Source: Rhodospirillaceae bacterium
Lineage (GTDB): Bacteria; Pseudomonadota; Alphaproteobacteria; Rhodospirillales; Casp-alpha2
Direction of reading: 5' to 3'
Assembly (NCBI GenBank): GCA_016845145.1
Contig: JAERTE010000117.1
Span: 62,001-126,000 of the forward strand
DNA length: 64,000 nucleotides
Shown here: one piece after another, positions 53,542 to 62,330 of the stretch
Layout: every line of letters begins with the position of its first letter
Numbering within the stretch: position 1 is the stretch's first letter
Position numbers and translations under genes: made by a program
Notes under the pieces: model-generated
Told to the model about the DNA's origin: nothing
Databases searched by the model: none
What the model saw: only the letters and a program-made list of their open reading frames with translations

Positions 53542-54870
53542 ATGACACCGGGCGCAAGACTACAGGCGGCGGCGGAACTGCTGGATGCGGTTTGGTCGGG
53601 CACGGCACCGCCGGACGTACTGGTTGACGACTACTTCCGCAAGCGCCGCTATGCCGGCTCGTCGGACCGTCGCGCCATCCAAGAGCGCCTCTATGGCGTA
53701 TTGCGTCGGCGCGCACGGTTATTGTGGTGGATTGAGCGTACCGGAATTAATATCGGCGATGATGACACCCCTAACGCCCGGGCCGCGCTGATCGCCATCC
53801 TGGCGACCGAGGACCGCACGCCGCCAGACGAAATCAACGGGTTGTTTTCCGGTGAACGCCATTGCCCCGCCGCCCTGAACACGCAGGAATCCGAGCTTGC
53901 CGAAGCCTTGTACGGTCGCCCACTCAACCATCACGACATGCCGGCGCCCGTGGCCTATGAATTCCCCGCCTGGATGGAACCATCCTTATCGAATTTATGG
54001 GGGGACCGTCTGATCGAGGAAATCGCCGCCCTCAACCAAACCGCGCCGGTGGATCTTCGCGTCAACACCCTGAAGACAACGCGTGAAGCCGCGCAAAGCG
54101 CCTTGGCTGGCGCCTTTATCGAGACGGCAGAAACACCGTTTTCGCCGATCGGTCTCCGGGTCGAGGGCCATCCGCGATTGGGCGGCACCGAGACCTTCAA
54201 GCGCGGTTTCGTGGAAATCCAGGATGAAGGCTCGCAATTGATCGCGCTGTTGAGCGACGCCCGTCCCGGCATGACCGTCGTCGATTACTGCGCCGGAGCC
54301 GGCGGCAAAACGCTGGCCTTGGCAGCCGCCATGGGCCGCGGCAGCCGGATATCGGGCAAATTGATTGCCTGCGATATTTCCAAAACCCGCCTCGACCGGT
54401 TGCGCCCGCGCCTTAAACGCGCCGGCGCACATAGCGTGAAATGTCGGGTCATCGCGGCACGCGACGATAATTGGGTGTCGGAGCAGGCAGGCCGCGCGGA
54501 TCGCGTCTTGGTCGACGTGCCCTGTACCGGGACCGGTACCTGGCGACGCAATCCCAACGCCAAATGGCGCTTCACGCCGACCGATCTGGACGAATTGATC
54601 GACATGCAACGCCATATCCTGAAAGACGCCGCGGCGATGGTGAAGCCCGGGGGGCGGCTGATCTATGCGTCGTGCTCATTGCTGGAGCAGGAAAACGAAC
54701 AGCAAATGGCTTGGTTTTTGGATCAATTCCCCAATTTTCACCCCCTGCCTATCAACGAGGTCTGGGCGCAAACGATCGGCGGCGCACCGCCACCACCGGG
54801 CGCCGGATTACGTCTCAGTCCAGCTTCTACGGGAACTGACGGGTTTTTTTGCGCGGTTTTAGAGACATAG
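53542..54870 (+). CDS. RsmB/NOP-type rRNA (cytosine-C5) methyltransferase
   Basis: A 442-aa methyltransferase of the RsmB/NSUN family that makes 5-methylcytosine in rRNA. SAM-binding loop VVDYCAGAGGKTLALAAAM (about residue 250), Asp-containing VDVPCTGTGTWRRNPNAKWRF (motif IV with the release Cys) and ASCSLLEQENEQQ (motif VI with the catalytic Cys) are complete. The N-terminal region is helical but I see no clear NusB-like domain match. The start is ATG 53542 after GGGGAGCAAATC. It sits alone between the ExbB module and the second zinc-ribbon gene. Confidence 0.88.
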   Translation: MTPGARLQAAAELLDAVWSGTAPPDVLVDDYFRKRRYAGSSDRRAIQERLYGVLRRRARLLWWIERTGINIGDDDTPNARAALIAILATEDRTPPDEINGLFSGERHCPAALNTQESELAEALYGRPLNHHDMPAPVAYEFPAWMEPSLSNLWGDRLIEEIAALNQTAPVDLRVNTLKTTREAAQSALAGAFIETAETPFSPIGLRVEGHPRLGGTETFKRGFVEIQDEGSQLIALLSDARPGMTVVDYCAGAGGKTLALAAAMGRGSRISGKLIACDISKTRLDRLRPRLKRAGAHSVKCRVIAARDDNWVSEQAGRADRVLVDVPCTGTGTWRRNPNAKWRFTPTDLDELIDMQRHILKDAAAMVKPGGRLIYASCSLLEQENEQQMAWFLDQFPNFHPLPINEVWAQTIGGAPPPPGAGLRLSPASTGTDGFFCAVLET

Positions 54871-55053
54871 TTTCACCATGCAAAACTAGCTAAGTCCTTG
54901 CAAAATTTCAAACTTTGCTGTAGTTTATTTTTGGAGCTATGTGACATTGTGAAGACGGGGGTGCGGAAGCTGGTTTGAATACCGGCACCGCAAGAGAGGG
55001 TCTTTCGCTAACGTCATATGTTTAGAAAGGAAACGCTACCCGGGAGGGAATGA

Positions 55054-55224
55054 ATGTCGTCGAGAAGTAACAATAAGAAACCTGAACCAGACCAGCCGCC
55101 GATCCGCAAGGACCGAAGCTGTCTCATGTGTGGTAAGAAATTTACCTCCAGCCATATCGGCGAGCGGGTTTGCACCAATTGCAAAAGCACCGCTGCCTGG
55201 CGCGAAGGCAGCTTCGCCGCCTAA
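55054..55224 (+). CDS. 56-aa zinc-ribbon protein (copy B)
   Basis: Too short for the ORF track. The 56-aa product (MSSRSNNKKPEPDQPPIRK...) has a basic Pro-containing N-terminus and the ribbon CLMCGKKFTSSHIGERVCTNC, ending EGSFAA. It is a paralogue of the 13317 protein: the ribbon and KKPEPD segment are almost the same. Start ATG 55054, with GGGAGGG upstream and a second ATG four bases earlier in another frame that stops after six codons. Its 183-nt upstream region is AT-rich and promoter-like; two terminators follow. Function unknown; a nucleic-acid- or protein-binding zinc module is likely. Confidence 0.83.
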   Translation: MSSRSNNKKPEPDQPPIRKDRSCLMCGKKFTSSHIGERVCTNCKSTAAWREGSFAA

Positions 55225-55246
55225 CGCTCTTCAACCCAATTCGACG

Positions 55247-55283
55247 GTGCCGGCCCTGAGATTTCTTTCGGCCGGCACTGTTT
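55247..55283 (+). terminator. Intrinsic terminator after zinc-ribbon gene (first)
   Basis: Arms GTGCCGGCC and GGCCGGCAC pair perfectly around a 14-nt loop, followed by TGTTTTG. It lies 22 nt after the zinc-ribbon stop. Confidence 0.8.
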
Positions 55284-55310
55284 TGCCATTTACCGATTGG
55301 CAATTTTTTT
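55283..55310 (+). terminator. Intrinsic terminator after zinc-ribbon gene (second)
   Basis: Arms TTGCCA and TGGCAA with a nine-base loop are followed by seven Ts. It starts immediately after the first hairpin, giving a tandem double terminator. Confidence 0.75.
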
Positions 55311-55407
55311 CGCATACCCTGTTGTGATCGCCGTCACTGACGCCCGATTGGCTCGGACCTATGGTCCACATAGGCCAGAACGGCCAAGCACGGAAGGAGA
55401 AACGACC

Positions 55408-55470
55408 ATGTATGCGAAACAGATGGGTGGCACAGAGCATCCGCTGGATGGTCCGCATCCCACGGACTGA
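55408..55470 (+). CDS. 20-aa micro-ORF with strong RBS
   Basis: ATG 55408 is preceded by GGAAGGAGAAACGACC, a near-perfect Shine-Dalgarno at proper distance, and opens a 20-codon frame MYAKQMGGTEHPLDGPHPTD ending TGA. A hairpin (55503-55539) follows 32 nt later. Being between double terminators on the left and a terminator-like hairpin on the right, it looks like a separately transcribed micro-gene or a leader peptide. It is too short to compare with any family by eye. Confidence 0.45.
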   Translation: MYAKQMGGTEHPLDGPHPTD

Positions 55471-55502
55471 CCAGAAACCGAGCAACTGAACGAATACCTG
55501 AT

Positions 55503-55539
55503 AGGCCCGCGGAGCCGCCTCGCATCTCGCGGGCCTTTC
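55503..55539 (+). terminator. Hairpin downstream of the 20-aa micro-ORF
   Basis: Arms AGGCCCGCG and CGCGGGCCT pair perfectly over 9 bp around a 16-nt loop, with TTCCCGTTGCGTTTTT after. This could terminate the micro-ORF transcript or act as an attenuator ahead of the dehalogenase-like gene. Confidence 0.6.
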
Positions 55540-55568
55540 CCGTTGCGTTTTTGAGTACGTCACCGAAA

Positions 55569-56462
55569 ATGGCGTCCAATATGTCAAAACTCGTCCGCCG
55601 AAAACCTATCCCGATACCAGCAATTCACCCGGTTCCGGAATATGCCGTCGAAGGTGAGGCTGCGCGTTGGTATGCTGAAATGAAATCAGCTCTCCAGGTG
55701 CCGTGGATGGGCGTTGTGACCATGGCGTTTGCACACTACCCCAATTTCTTCGGGGCGCTCTGGCAAGGTGTGTCCCCTATTGTCACCAGCCAAGCCTTCG
55801 TCTCGGCCGCGCAATCGTTACAAACCACCGTCGAGCATGATGTCGCAGCCCTACACCCACCCGAAATTGCCAGCAGACTCGCCGCCACCAGTTTTGGTGC
55901 GCGCGAAATCGAACAAATCCGCGCTACCAACAAGGTGTTCTCGCATGGCAACCATCACTATGCCCTGATCGCAACCATCGCGCGGACCTTGCTTGAAGGC
56001 GGTGAACTGAGTAATTCGGATTTAGCGCAACCGTTCGTCGGTCGGCATGCGCCTGAAGTCTCCGTACCTTTCGTATTGATGGAGGCGCATCACGCGGATG
56101 AACCGACGCGAGCCGTTTATGAGGATATTAAAGCCGTATTGGGGCTGCCCTTCGTCAACACCGACTACCGCGCCTTTGCCCGTTGGCCGAGCTACTGGGC
56201 CATGGCCTGGAACGACCTGCGAAATGTCGCCGGCGACAAGGCATACGAAAGCATATGCCAGTCCTATCATGATCGCATGGCAGAAATGGTCGCAGCCAAA
56301 ATCCCCAATCCGGCTGGCCTGACTTCGGGGATTCTTCAAGACGCAGCGAAAACCGATGCGGATTTGGAAGAAGTGACAAATGTCGTACGTTTGTTTCAGT
56401 GGCTGCTGCCCGGCCTTACCGTCAATGTCGCCTATCTTCGCCACCAACTCAGAGAAACGTAG
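55569..56462 (+). CDS. DehI-type haloacid dehalogenase homologue
   Basis: About 297 aa, an all-helical protein of the DehI family (group I 2-haloacid dehalogenases), which consists of two pseudo-repeats. The repeats are visible as EGEAARWYAEMKSALQVPWMGVVTMAFAHYPNFFGALW and DEPTRAVYEDIKAVLGLPFVNTDYRAFARWPSYWAMAW. The family's catalytic Asp lies in the second repeat region (NTDYRAFARW). True haloacid dehalogenation is possible but many members are uncharacterised. The track start (55551, TTG) falls at the hairpin; I use ATG 55569, with ATG 55581 also possible. No clear RBS. The alpha/beta hydrolase follows by 6 nt. Confidence 0.8.
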   Translation: MASNMSKLVRRKPIPIPAIHPVPEYAVEGEAARWYAEMKSALQVPWMGVVTMAFAHYPNFFGALWQGVSPIVTSQAFVSAAQSLQTTVEHDVAALHPPEIASRLAATSFGAREIEQIRATNKVFSHGNHHYALIATIARTLLEGGELSNSDLAQPFVGRHAPEVSVPFVLMEAHHADEPTRAVYEDIKAVLGLPFVNTDYRAFARWPSYWAMAWNDLRNVAGDKAYESICQSYHDRMAEMVAAKIPNPAGLTSGILQDAAKTDADLEEVTNVVRLFQWLLPGLTVNVAYLRHQLRET

Positions 56463-56468
56463 ATCCCC

Positions 56469-57365
56469 ATGAAACAAGCATTCGACATCAATTGGCAGGC
56501 CGAACCTGCCAGAGTCGTGGCGGAAGTTGCCTCCCACGCCGAGCGGATTGAAACACCTTGTGCTGACGGCACCATGGTCTGGCACCGCTGGAAGGGGCCC
56601 GAGGGGCGCCCGCCACTGGTCTTGCTGCATGGGGGTTGGGGGTCATGGACTCATTGGATCAAAGCCATCCCTACCTTAGCGGCACGCACAACGATACTCG
56701 CAGGAGATATTCCAGGCATGGGAGATTCCGCCGATATCGGGCGGCCTGAAACTATAGACCCGGTAGCACCGATCATTGCAGACGGGATCGCCGACTTACT
56801 CCAAAACGCTCAGCGCTTCGATATCGCCGGGTTTTCTTTCGGCGGCGTCGCCAGTGCTCATGTCGCAGCGCGGCACGGCAAACGCTGCCGCAGTTTTACC
56901 GCTGTCGGCGCCGCCGGTTTTGGGCCCCTGCATTACATTGTGCAGGGCATTCAGGTCCCGGACCCCCGCCTTTCCGACAACGAGATCGACGCCATCCACC
57001 GCACGAACTTGAAACTGCTGATGCTGGCGCACGAGACATCCATCGATCCGCTGGCCGTGCTTGTTCATCGCACCAATATCGAGCGCGGCCGGTTGCGCAG
57101 CCGGCGCATCTCGCTCAGCACCGCACTGCTCGATATCCTGCCAAGAATCGAATCCCGCATCGGCGGCATATGGGGAGAGTTGGATGTCACCGGTGGTGGC
57201 TTTGTTGATATCGAAGAGCGACGCGAGCTGTTCCGCGCCCAACAGCCCGCCTGCTTGTTCGATATTATCTCGAATGCTGGTCACTGGGTGATGTACGAGG
57301 CCAGTGATTCTTTTGTTGCTACACTATGCCGTCATCTTGAACACTACGATACGGAAGGCGGATAA
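56469..57365 (+). CDS. Alpha/beta hydrolase
   Basis: A 298-aa alpha/beta hydrolase. Oxyanion-loop LVLLHGGWGSWTHWIKAI, nucleophile elbow DIAGFSFGGVASAHVAA (Gly-Phe-Ser-Phe-Gly), and a late ISNAGHWVMYEASDSF His. A short cap region lies between. It follows the DehI-like gene by 6 nt, so it is probably in the same operon, with an ester or C-C bond-hydrolysing role in the same pathway (inference). The TAA is 10 nt before the YHYH gene. Confidence 0.87.
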   Translation: MKQAFDINWQAEPARVVAEVASHAERIETPCADGTMVWHRWKGPEGRPPLVLLHGGWGSWTHWIKAIPTLAARTTILAGDIPGMGDSADIGRPETIDPVAPIIADGIADLLQNAQRFDIAGFSFGGVASAHVAARHGKRCRSFTAVGAAGFGPLHYIVQGIQVPDPRLSDNEIDAIHRTNLKLLMLAHETSIDPLAVLVHRTNIERGRLRSRRISLSTALLDILPRIESRIGGIWGELDVTGGGFVDIEERRELFRAQQPACLFDIISNAGHWVMYEASDSFVATLCRHLEHYDTEGG

Positions 57366-57375
57366 GGGGAGTATT

Positions 57376-58584
57376 ATGAGATCACGGACAATGGCAGTTT
57401 CGTTTTCGTTGATGGCGTGTGTTGCTGTTGCGAACGCGGCCCAGGCGCACGGCGTCAAACCGACCGCCGCGCCAAAAGCGGAAGAAAAAGCCGCAGCATT
57501 CAATCCTTGGTCTTTTTTGACAAATCCAGCCGAAGCGGCAGTCCAAATATCCATCGACACCACTGATGGATACCGCTTTATCCGTTCCGATGGCATACCT
57601 GACCACCAAACGGGAAGCTTCCCAAACCGCGGCAATCCGCACCCGATTACTGAACAAAGCCATAATTTCCGAGTCCCGCTCAATCCAAGCAAGGCTTCCA
57701 GCCCGACCGTACTCGGCCACCAGGATTTCGGCGTGGCATTGAATGGCGTTCCGTTTGATCCGCTGACGGCAGAGTTTTGGAACAGAGACCGATCATCCGG
57801 GTGGAACGTTGAAGCGATGTCGGGCGCCATGAATTTGGGCCTTGATCGCCATAACGCACACGTCCAGCCGACAGGCGCATACCATTACCACGCGCTGCCC
57901 ACCGGCTTGATAGAGCAGTTTCCGTTTCGGGATAAACCGGCCCTCCTTGGATACGCTGCCGACGGTTTTCCAATATATGGTCCTTTCGGTTATAGCGACC
58001 CGAATAATGCAAGCAGCCAAGTTCGAGAGCTGCATGCAAGTTTTCGTATCAAGAACGGCACCCGGTCGTCTGGGCCCGGCGGTGCATACGACGGCACCTA
58101 TGTGCAGGACTACGAATACGCCCCCGGCACCGGCGACCTTGATGCCTGCAATGGCCGCGATGGGATTACGCCGGAATTCCCCAACGGCACTTACTATTAC
58201 GTAGTGACCGCCCGCTTCCCCTTTATCCCCCGCTGCTGGACCGGCGAACCAGACCGTAGTTTCGATCGTGTTCCTGGCGCGGGTGGTGGTCCCGGCAGGC
58301 CACGTATGGGGGGTGACGGCACCCTGCCTCACATGCAGGGGCAACCTCGTGGCCCTGGCCCCGCGCGTCCCGCGGCTATGAAACCGCACCAGGGAGGGTT
58401 TGGTGGCAACCGACAAGCAGGACCGCGCCGAGGCCCGCCGGATTTGAATGCCGCCGCGGGCCGTTTGGGTATCTCTGTTGACAAATTACGCCGCGCGTTG
58501 GGCCCACCGCCGCCAAACTTTGAGCGCGCGGCCCGGCAATTGGGAATCAGCGCCGAGGAATTACGCAGCGCCCTGCATCCATAA
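57376..58584 (+). CDS. Secreted YHYH-domain protein with C-terminal helical repeats
   Basis: A 402-aa protein from ATG 57376 (AAGGGGAG upstream), with a signal peptide (TMAVSFSLMACVAVANAAQA). The YHYH domain follows: DHQTGSFPNRGNPHPITEQSH, HNAHVQPTGAYHYHALPTGL, and YAADGFPIYGPFGY. Family members are periplasmic or outer-surface proteins with a His-rich probable metal site. The end is Gly/Pro/Arg-rich low complexity and then two short repeats, AAGRLGISVDKLRRAL and AARQLGISAEELRSAL. The track start at 57304 is inside the previous gene. Confidence 0.84.
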   Translation: MRSRTMAVSFSLMACVAVANAAQAHGVKPTAAPKAEEKAAAFNPWSFLTNPAEAAVQISIDTTDGYRFIRSDGIPDHQTGSFPNRGNPHPITEQSHNFRVPLNPSKASSPTVLGHQDFGVALNGVPFDPLTAEFWNRDRSSGWNVEAMSGAMNLGLDRHNAHVQPTGAYHYHALPTGLIEQFPFRDKPALLGYAADGFPIYGPFGYSDPNNASSQVRELHASFRIKNGTRSSGPGGAYDGTYVQDYEYAPGTGDLDACNGRDGITPEFPNGTYYYVVTARFPFIPRCWTGEPDRSFDRVPGAGGGPGRPRMGGDGTLPHMQGQPRGPGPARPAAMKPHQGGFGGNRQAGPRRGPPDLNAAAGRLGISVDKLRRALGPPPPNFERAARQLGISAEELRSALHP

Positions 58585-58585
58585 A

Positions 58586-59506
58586 TCAGATCAAGCTGCC
58601 GTCGACCTCGTCGTCATCCTCGTCCGCAGAAAGAGAGCCTGCCGCTACCGCCAGCGCGCCGGCAGGCAGCATTTCAACGCCCGCGCTTTTTAGCGCCGCC
58701 ATCACCGCACCGTTGACGGCGTAACGGGCCTGGAAATATTTAGCGCTCGGCACCCAGAAGCGAACGCCGATGACAATGCCGCCGTAGGTGAAATCGTGAA
58801 TGCCCACCAGCGGCGCAGGCCCGTCTTTGAGTTCGGGAAGATTGCCAAGCGCATCACGCACGGTGGCCAGCGCGGCATCAATATCTTGCCCTTCCCCGAC
58901 GGATATGCGCGTTTGCACGACGCGGCGTTCATCGGAATTGACGATAACCCGCCCGACGATTTCCTTGTTGGGGATGGTGATGCGCTCGCCGTCCTCACCC
59001 ATCAGCAACGTATGACCGAGCGTGATGTCCTCAACCACACCGGAGGTATTGCGGTTGACCGTGATGGTATCGCCAACGGCGAACGGTCGGGCCAGGATGA
59101 TCGACAGGCCGGCGCCGTAATTCGATAGCGGCCCCTGGATTGCCATGGTGGCCCCGAACGCCGATGCGCCCGCGAGCGCAATTAGTGGTGCGATGGATAT
59201 GCCGAAGTTCCCCAGCGTAATAATCACCAGGAACACCACGCCGACAATCTTCACGACATTGCCGATAAAACGCGCGAGCGTCTGATCGATTTCCTTGATT
59301 TCCAGAAGACCGGCAACCCGTCGCCCGGCCCAGCCAGCGACTTTCAGGCCGATAAACAGGAAAACCAACGCACCGAAAATCTGGAATCCGTAGGTGACGC
59401 CGAACTCAATCAACGTGTCGACCCACTTCGATACAGTCTCTACCTGATGGGCAAGCTGTTCCTCGACCTGGGCAACCGCTTCGGGTGTCGACGGCTGTTC
59501 GGTCAT
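58586..59506 (-). CDS. Mechanosensitive ion channel, MscS family
   Basis: A 306-aa small-conductance mechanosensitive channel. Three hydrophobic segments (about 25-55, 70-95, 100-130), with the pore helix [32 protein letters not shown] and the beta-domain [33 protein letters not shown]. The C-terminal region ends with an Asp/Glu-rich tail ([14 protein letters not shown]). The start ATG 59506 overlaps the YbjQ stop (ATGA), so it is coupled to it; the track start 59524 is a little early. It releases solutes under hypo-osmotic shock. Confidence 0.9.
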   Translation of the reverse strand: MTEQPSTPEAVAQVEEQLAHQVETVSKWVDTLIEFGVTYGFQIFGALVFLFIGLKVAGWAGRRVAGLLEIKEIDQTLARFIGNVVKIVGVVFLVIITLGNFGISIAPLIALAGASAFGATMAIQGPLSNYGAGLSIILARPFAVGDTITVNRNTSGVVEDITLGHTLLMGEDGERITIPNKEIVGRVIVNSDERRVVQTRISVGEGQDIDAALATVRDALGNLPELKDGPAPLVGIHDFTYGGIVIGVRFWVPSAKYFQARYAVNGAVMAALKSAGVEMLPAGALAVAAGSLSADEDDDEVDGSLI

Positions 59507-59940
59507 GTCTTGCGCACCCTGCACGCCGTGCCACTGACCACCACGAGAAGCATGCTCTTACCGTCACCCGAGATCTCCGAGTAATCGAGATCGACCGCGA
59601 TCACCGCGTTCGCGCCGGCAATCAATGCTTCACGCCTAAGCTCAGTCAGGCTCGTGTACCGTGCGTCGCGCAATACCTTTTGCGAAGCCGAGGAACGACC
59701 GCCAATGATATCGCGGATACCGGCGAACATATCTCGGAAAATGTTCATGCCGAACACGCATTCAGCGGTCACGATATCTATACGTTCCTCAATTTCATAA
59801 CCCGACAACGTGGTTTCGGTGGTGACGATCAACTCCTTGCCCAATTCATCAATCACCTCAACAGGCAGTTCGTCGAACTGCTTGTTGTCGATGAGCTCCT
59901 GGATCTTCTCGTCGCTCTTGCCGAATAAGCCGAAAACCAT
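59503..59940 (-). CDS. YbjQ/UPF0145 family protein
   Basis: A 145-aa small protein of the YbjQ (UPF0145) family: [57 protein letters not shown], then [22 protein letters not shown]. Members form homopentameric rings and are annotated as possible heavy-metal binders, but no function is proven. An N-terminal extension ([21 protein letters not shown]) is unusual in length. It is the upstream partner of mscS, with a 4-nt overlap. Confidence 0.88.
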   Translation of the reverse strand: MVFGLFGKSDEKIQELIDNKQFDELPVEVIDELGKELIVTTETTLSGYEIEERIDIVTAECVFGMNIFRDMFAGIRDIIGGRSSASQKVLRDARYTSLTELRREALIAGANAVIAVDLDYSEISGDGKSMLLVVVSGTACRVRKT

Positions 59941-60080
59941 GTCGCGTCTCCCGTATCTGGGCGTTGGATGATTACTCTGTGAAGCGTAGCTCGCCGCTCA
60001 TGAGCGTCAAGGAGAGTCTCCAATATCAGCGTTTCTCAATTGCGGCTTTCCCTGCGGCACCCACCTGCTATACCACGCCA

Positions 60081-61277
60081 ATGCTCTATCATGCTTATGA
60101 ACTCACCCATGCGGCGCTGGCGCCCATGAAAGCACTTTGCGAGGTGCAGAAGTCACTGACTGATGCGGGCCTGAACCCCTGGATCGGAACGCCTGGCGGA
60201 CGCATGGCCGATGCCGCCGTGCGCTGGTTCGACGGCGTCACCAAACGTTATGGCCGGCCCGAATGGGGCCTTACGGAAACGCCGCCAACCATCGAAATGA
60301 GTGCGACGTTTTGCGATCTGGCGCATTTCGTGACTCCGGGGTGCGAGGAGCGCCCCAAAGTGCTGCTGGTTGCACCGCTCTCGGGCCACTATCCCACGCT
60401 GGTGCGCGGCACCGCCCAAGCATTGCTTGAAGACCACGACGTTTTCGTCACCGATTGGCACGATGCGCGCTTGGTGCCATCGGCCCGTGGTGAGTTCGGG
60501 CTGAGCGATTTCATCGATACCTGCATCCAATTCATGCGGAACCTGGGGCCCGATCTGCATGTCATTGCCGTATGCCAACCGGCAGTGCCGGTGTTAGCCG
60601 CCGTGGCGCACATGGCCATGCTTGATGACCCGAACCAACCCCAATCCATGGTGCTCATGGGCGGCCCCATTGATGCCCGCGTCAATCCGACACCGGCCAA
60701 TGAGATGATTCGCGGCCATGATCGCGCATGGTTCGAGCAGAACGTCATCTCACGCGTGCCGGCACCGCATCCAGGCGCCATGCGCCAAGTGTATCCGGGC
60801 TTCGTGCAGCTTTCGGGATTTTTGTTCAAGAACCTCGATCGCCACATCGACGCGCAGATGAAATACTTCGAGCATTTGGTCGCCGGCGACGGTTCGTCCG
60901 CCGAACAGCATCGCGCTTTCTATGAGGAGTTTCTCGCCGTCATGGACCTGCCGGCGGCATTTTTCCTGGAGACCATCGAGACCGTATTTCAGGATTTTTC
61001 ACTGGCCTTGGGCACCATGACGCACAAAGGCCTGGTGATCGATCCTGGGAAAATCACGAAAACCAGCCTGATGACTGTCGAGGGCGGCAAGGATGATATT
61101 TGCCCACCCGGCCAGACATTGGCCGCACATGTGCTCTGCACAGGCTTAGCGGACACCATGAAGAGCCACTACCTTCACCCGAAAGTCGGCCACTACGGTG
61201 TTTTCAACGGCAGCCGCTGGCGCGCTGACATCGCGCCGCGCATCACCGCATTCATCACTGATTCAGCAAAAGCCTAA
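60081..61277 (+). CDS. phaZ: Intracellular polyhydroxyalkanoate depolymerase
   Basis: A 398-aa intracellular PHA depolymerase from ATG 60081 (MLYHAYELTHAALAPMKAL), the family start; the track start at 59964 is too early. The nucleophile is Cys165 in VIAVCQPAVPVLAAV. The acid is in VEGGKDDICPPGQT and the His in HPKVGHYGVFNGSRWR, completing the Cys-Asp-His triad of the PhaZ depolymerases. It mobilises stored PHB granules. It is convergent with the D-2-hydroxyacid dehydrogenase gene and overlaps it by 4 nt. Confidence 0.92.
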   Translation: MLYHAYELTHAALAPMKALCEVQKSLTDAGLNPWIGTPGGRMADAAVRWFDGVTKRYGRPEWGLTETPPTIEMSATFCDLAHFVTPGCEERPKVLLVAPLSGHYPTLVRGTAQALLEDHDVFVTDWHDARLVPSARGEFGLSDFIDTCIQFMRNLGPDLHVIAVCQPAVPVLAAVAHMAMLDDPNQPQSMVLMGGPIDARVNPTPANEMIRGHDRAWFEQNVISRVPAPHPGAMRQVYPGFVQLSGFLFKNLDRHIDAQMKYFEHLVAGDGSSAEQHRAFYEEFLAVMDLPAAFFLETIETVFQDFSLALGTMTHKGLVIDPGKITKTSLMTVEGGKDDICPPGQTLAAHVLCTGLADTMKSHYLHPKVGHYGVFNGSRWRADIAPRITAFITDSAKA

Positions 61278-62245
61278 CCAACAATGTTGCTGGGCTTTCC
61301 GGCGACAAAGTTTTCAATATTTTCTATCGCCATATCGGCGAGGCGTTGCATGGCCTGATCACTGGCCCAAGCGACGTGTGGGGTGAGGATGAAGTTGGGA
61401 CGCTCGAGCAATTGGTAATATGGGTGCCCAACTGCGGGCGGTTCCTTAGCCAGTACGTCGATGGCGGCACCGGCGATTGTGCCGCGTTCCAAAGCCTCGA
61501 CCAAATCCGGTTCGCTGACGATGGCGCCGCGCGCCGTATTGATGAGGATGGCCGAATTCTTCATCCGGGCGAACGCATCTCGGTTAAGCAAGTTCTCGGT
61601 CGCCGGAGTTAGAGGACAATGGACAGTGATAACATCCGACGACGCCATGAACTCATCAAACGCCAGAAACGGCATATCATTTCGCTGCGCATCGGTGACA
61701 CCGTCGTGCTCCAGAAACACAGCCTCCAAGCCGAAACCGTTCTCGCCGATTGAAGCAACCGCGCGCCCCAGTTCACCATTTCCGACAATGCCAAGCCGGG
61801 CGCCTTTTAAGTCAGCAATTGGATGCGTGAACAAACAGAACCGCGTGGCCCGAGACCATTCGCCTGCCGCCACATCGCGGCTGAATCCAAGCAACGAGCG
61901 ACGCAATGCCAAGATCAGCATGAAGGTATGTTCCGGCACCGTGTCGACGGCATAGCCGCGCACATTGGAAACCACAATGCCGCGCGCCTTACAGGCCGCC
62001 ACATCGATGATATCCGTACCAGTTGCGGATACGGCAACCATCTTCAAATTCGGGCAGGCATCCAGCACGTCTCCGTCCACACGCGCCTTGTTGACAATAG
62101 CAATGGTTGCCTCCCTAAGCCGTTCAATGACCTGGCCTGGCGCAGTGCTCGGGTATTCGGCCCAAGCGTGCGGAAAATCAGGCCGCCGCATGGTGATTTG
62201 CGGCGGAAAAGACTGTGCGTCCAAGAAAACGATTTTGTGGTCCAT
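61274..62245 (-). CDS. D-2-hydroxyacid dehydrogenase family protein
   Basis: A 323-aa NAD(P)-dependent dehydrogenase from ATG 62245; the track start at 62290 reads into upstream sequence. Dinucleotide loop RLGIVGNGELGRAVAS (about 150), catalytic Arg in INTARGAIVSEPDLVEAL, Glu in the following segment, and the His in ILTPHVAWASD. The family includes glycerate, lactate and phosphoglycerate dehydrogenases; the substrate is not clear. It overlaps the phaZ end by 4 nt on the opposite strand and is divergent from the ABM gene. Confidence 0.88.
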   Translation of the reverse strand: MDHKIVFLDAQSFPPQITMRRPDFPHAWAEYPSTAPGQVIERLREATIAIVNKARVDGDVLDACPNLKMVAVSATGTDIIDVAACKARGIVVSNVRGYAVDTVPEHTFMLILALRRSLLGFSRDVAAGEWSRATRFCLFTHPIADLKGARLGIVGNGELGRAVASIGENGFGLEAVFLEHDGVTDAQRNDMPFLAFDEFMASSDVITVHCPLTPATENLLNRDAFARMKNSAILINTARGAIVSEPDLVEALERGTIAGAAIDVLAKEPPAVGHPYYQLLERPNFILTPHVAWASDQAMQRLADMAIENIENFVAGKPSNIVG

Positions 62246-62330
62246 GTGGTTTCTGTCATCCCGAATTGATGGTTTAATCAGGGAAACCACGCTGATCGAT
62301 GCGGGTCAACACTTCCGAGGAGCTTTCACT

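Noticed and set aside
54959-54990. Structured leader or ncRNA upstream of zinc-ribbon copy B
   Set aside because: The GGTGC-GG/CCGGCACC stem needs a bulge and there is no T run or conserved motif; too weak to annotate.
55130-55327. 65-aa plus ORF in the track over the zinc-ribbon gene
   Set aside because: It is a different frame of the same DNA; the frame from 55054 has the RBS, the ribbon cysteines and a paralogue.
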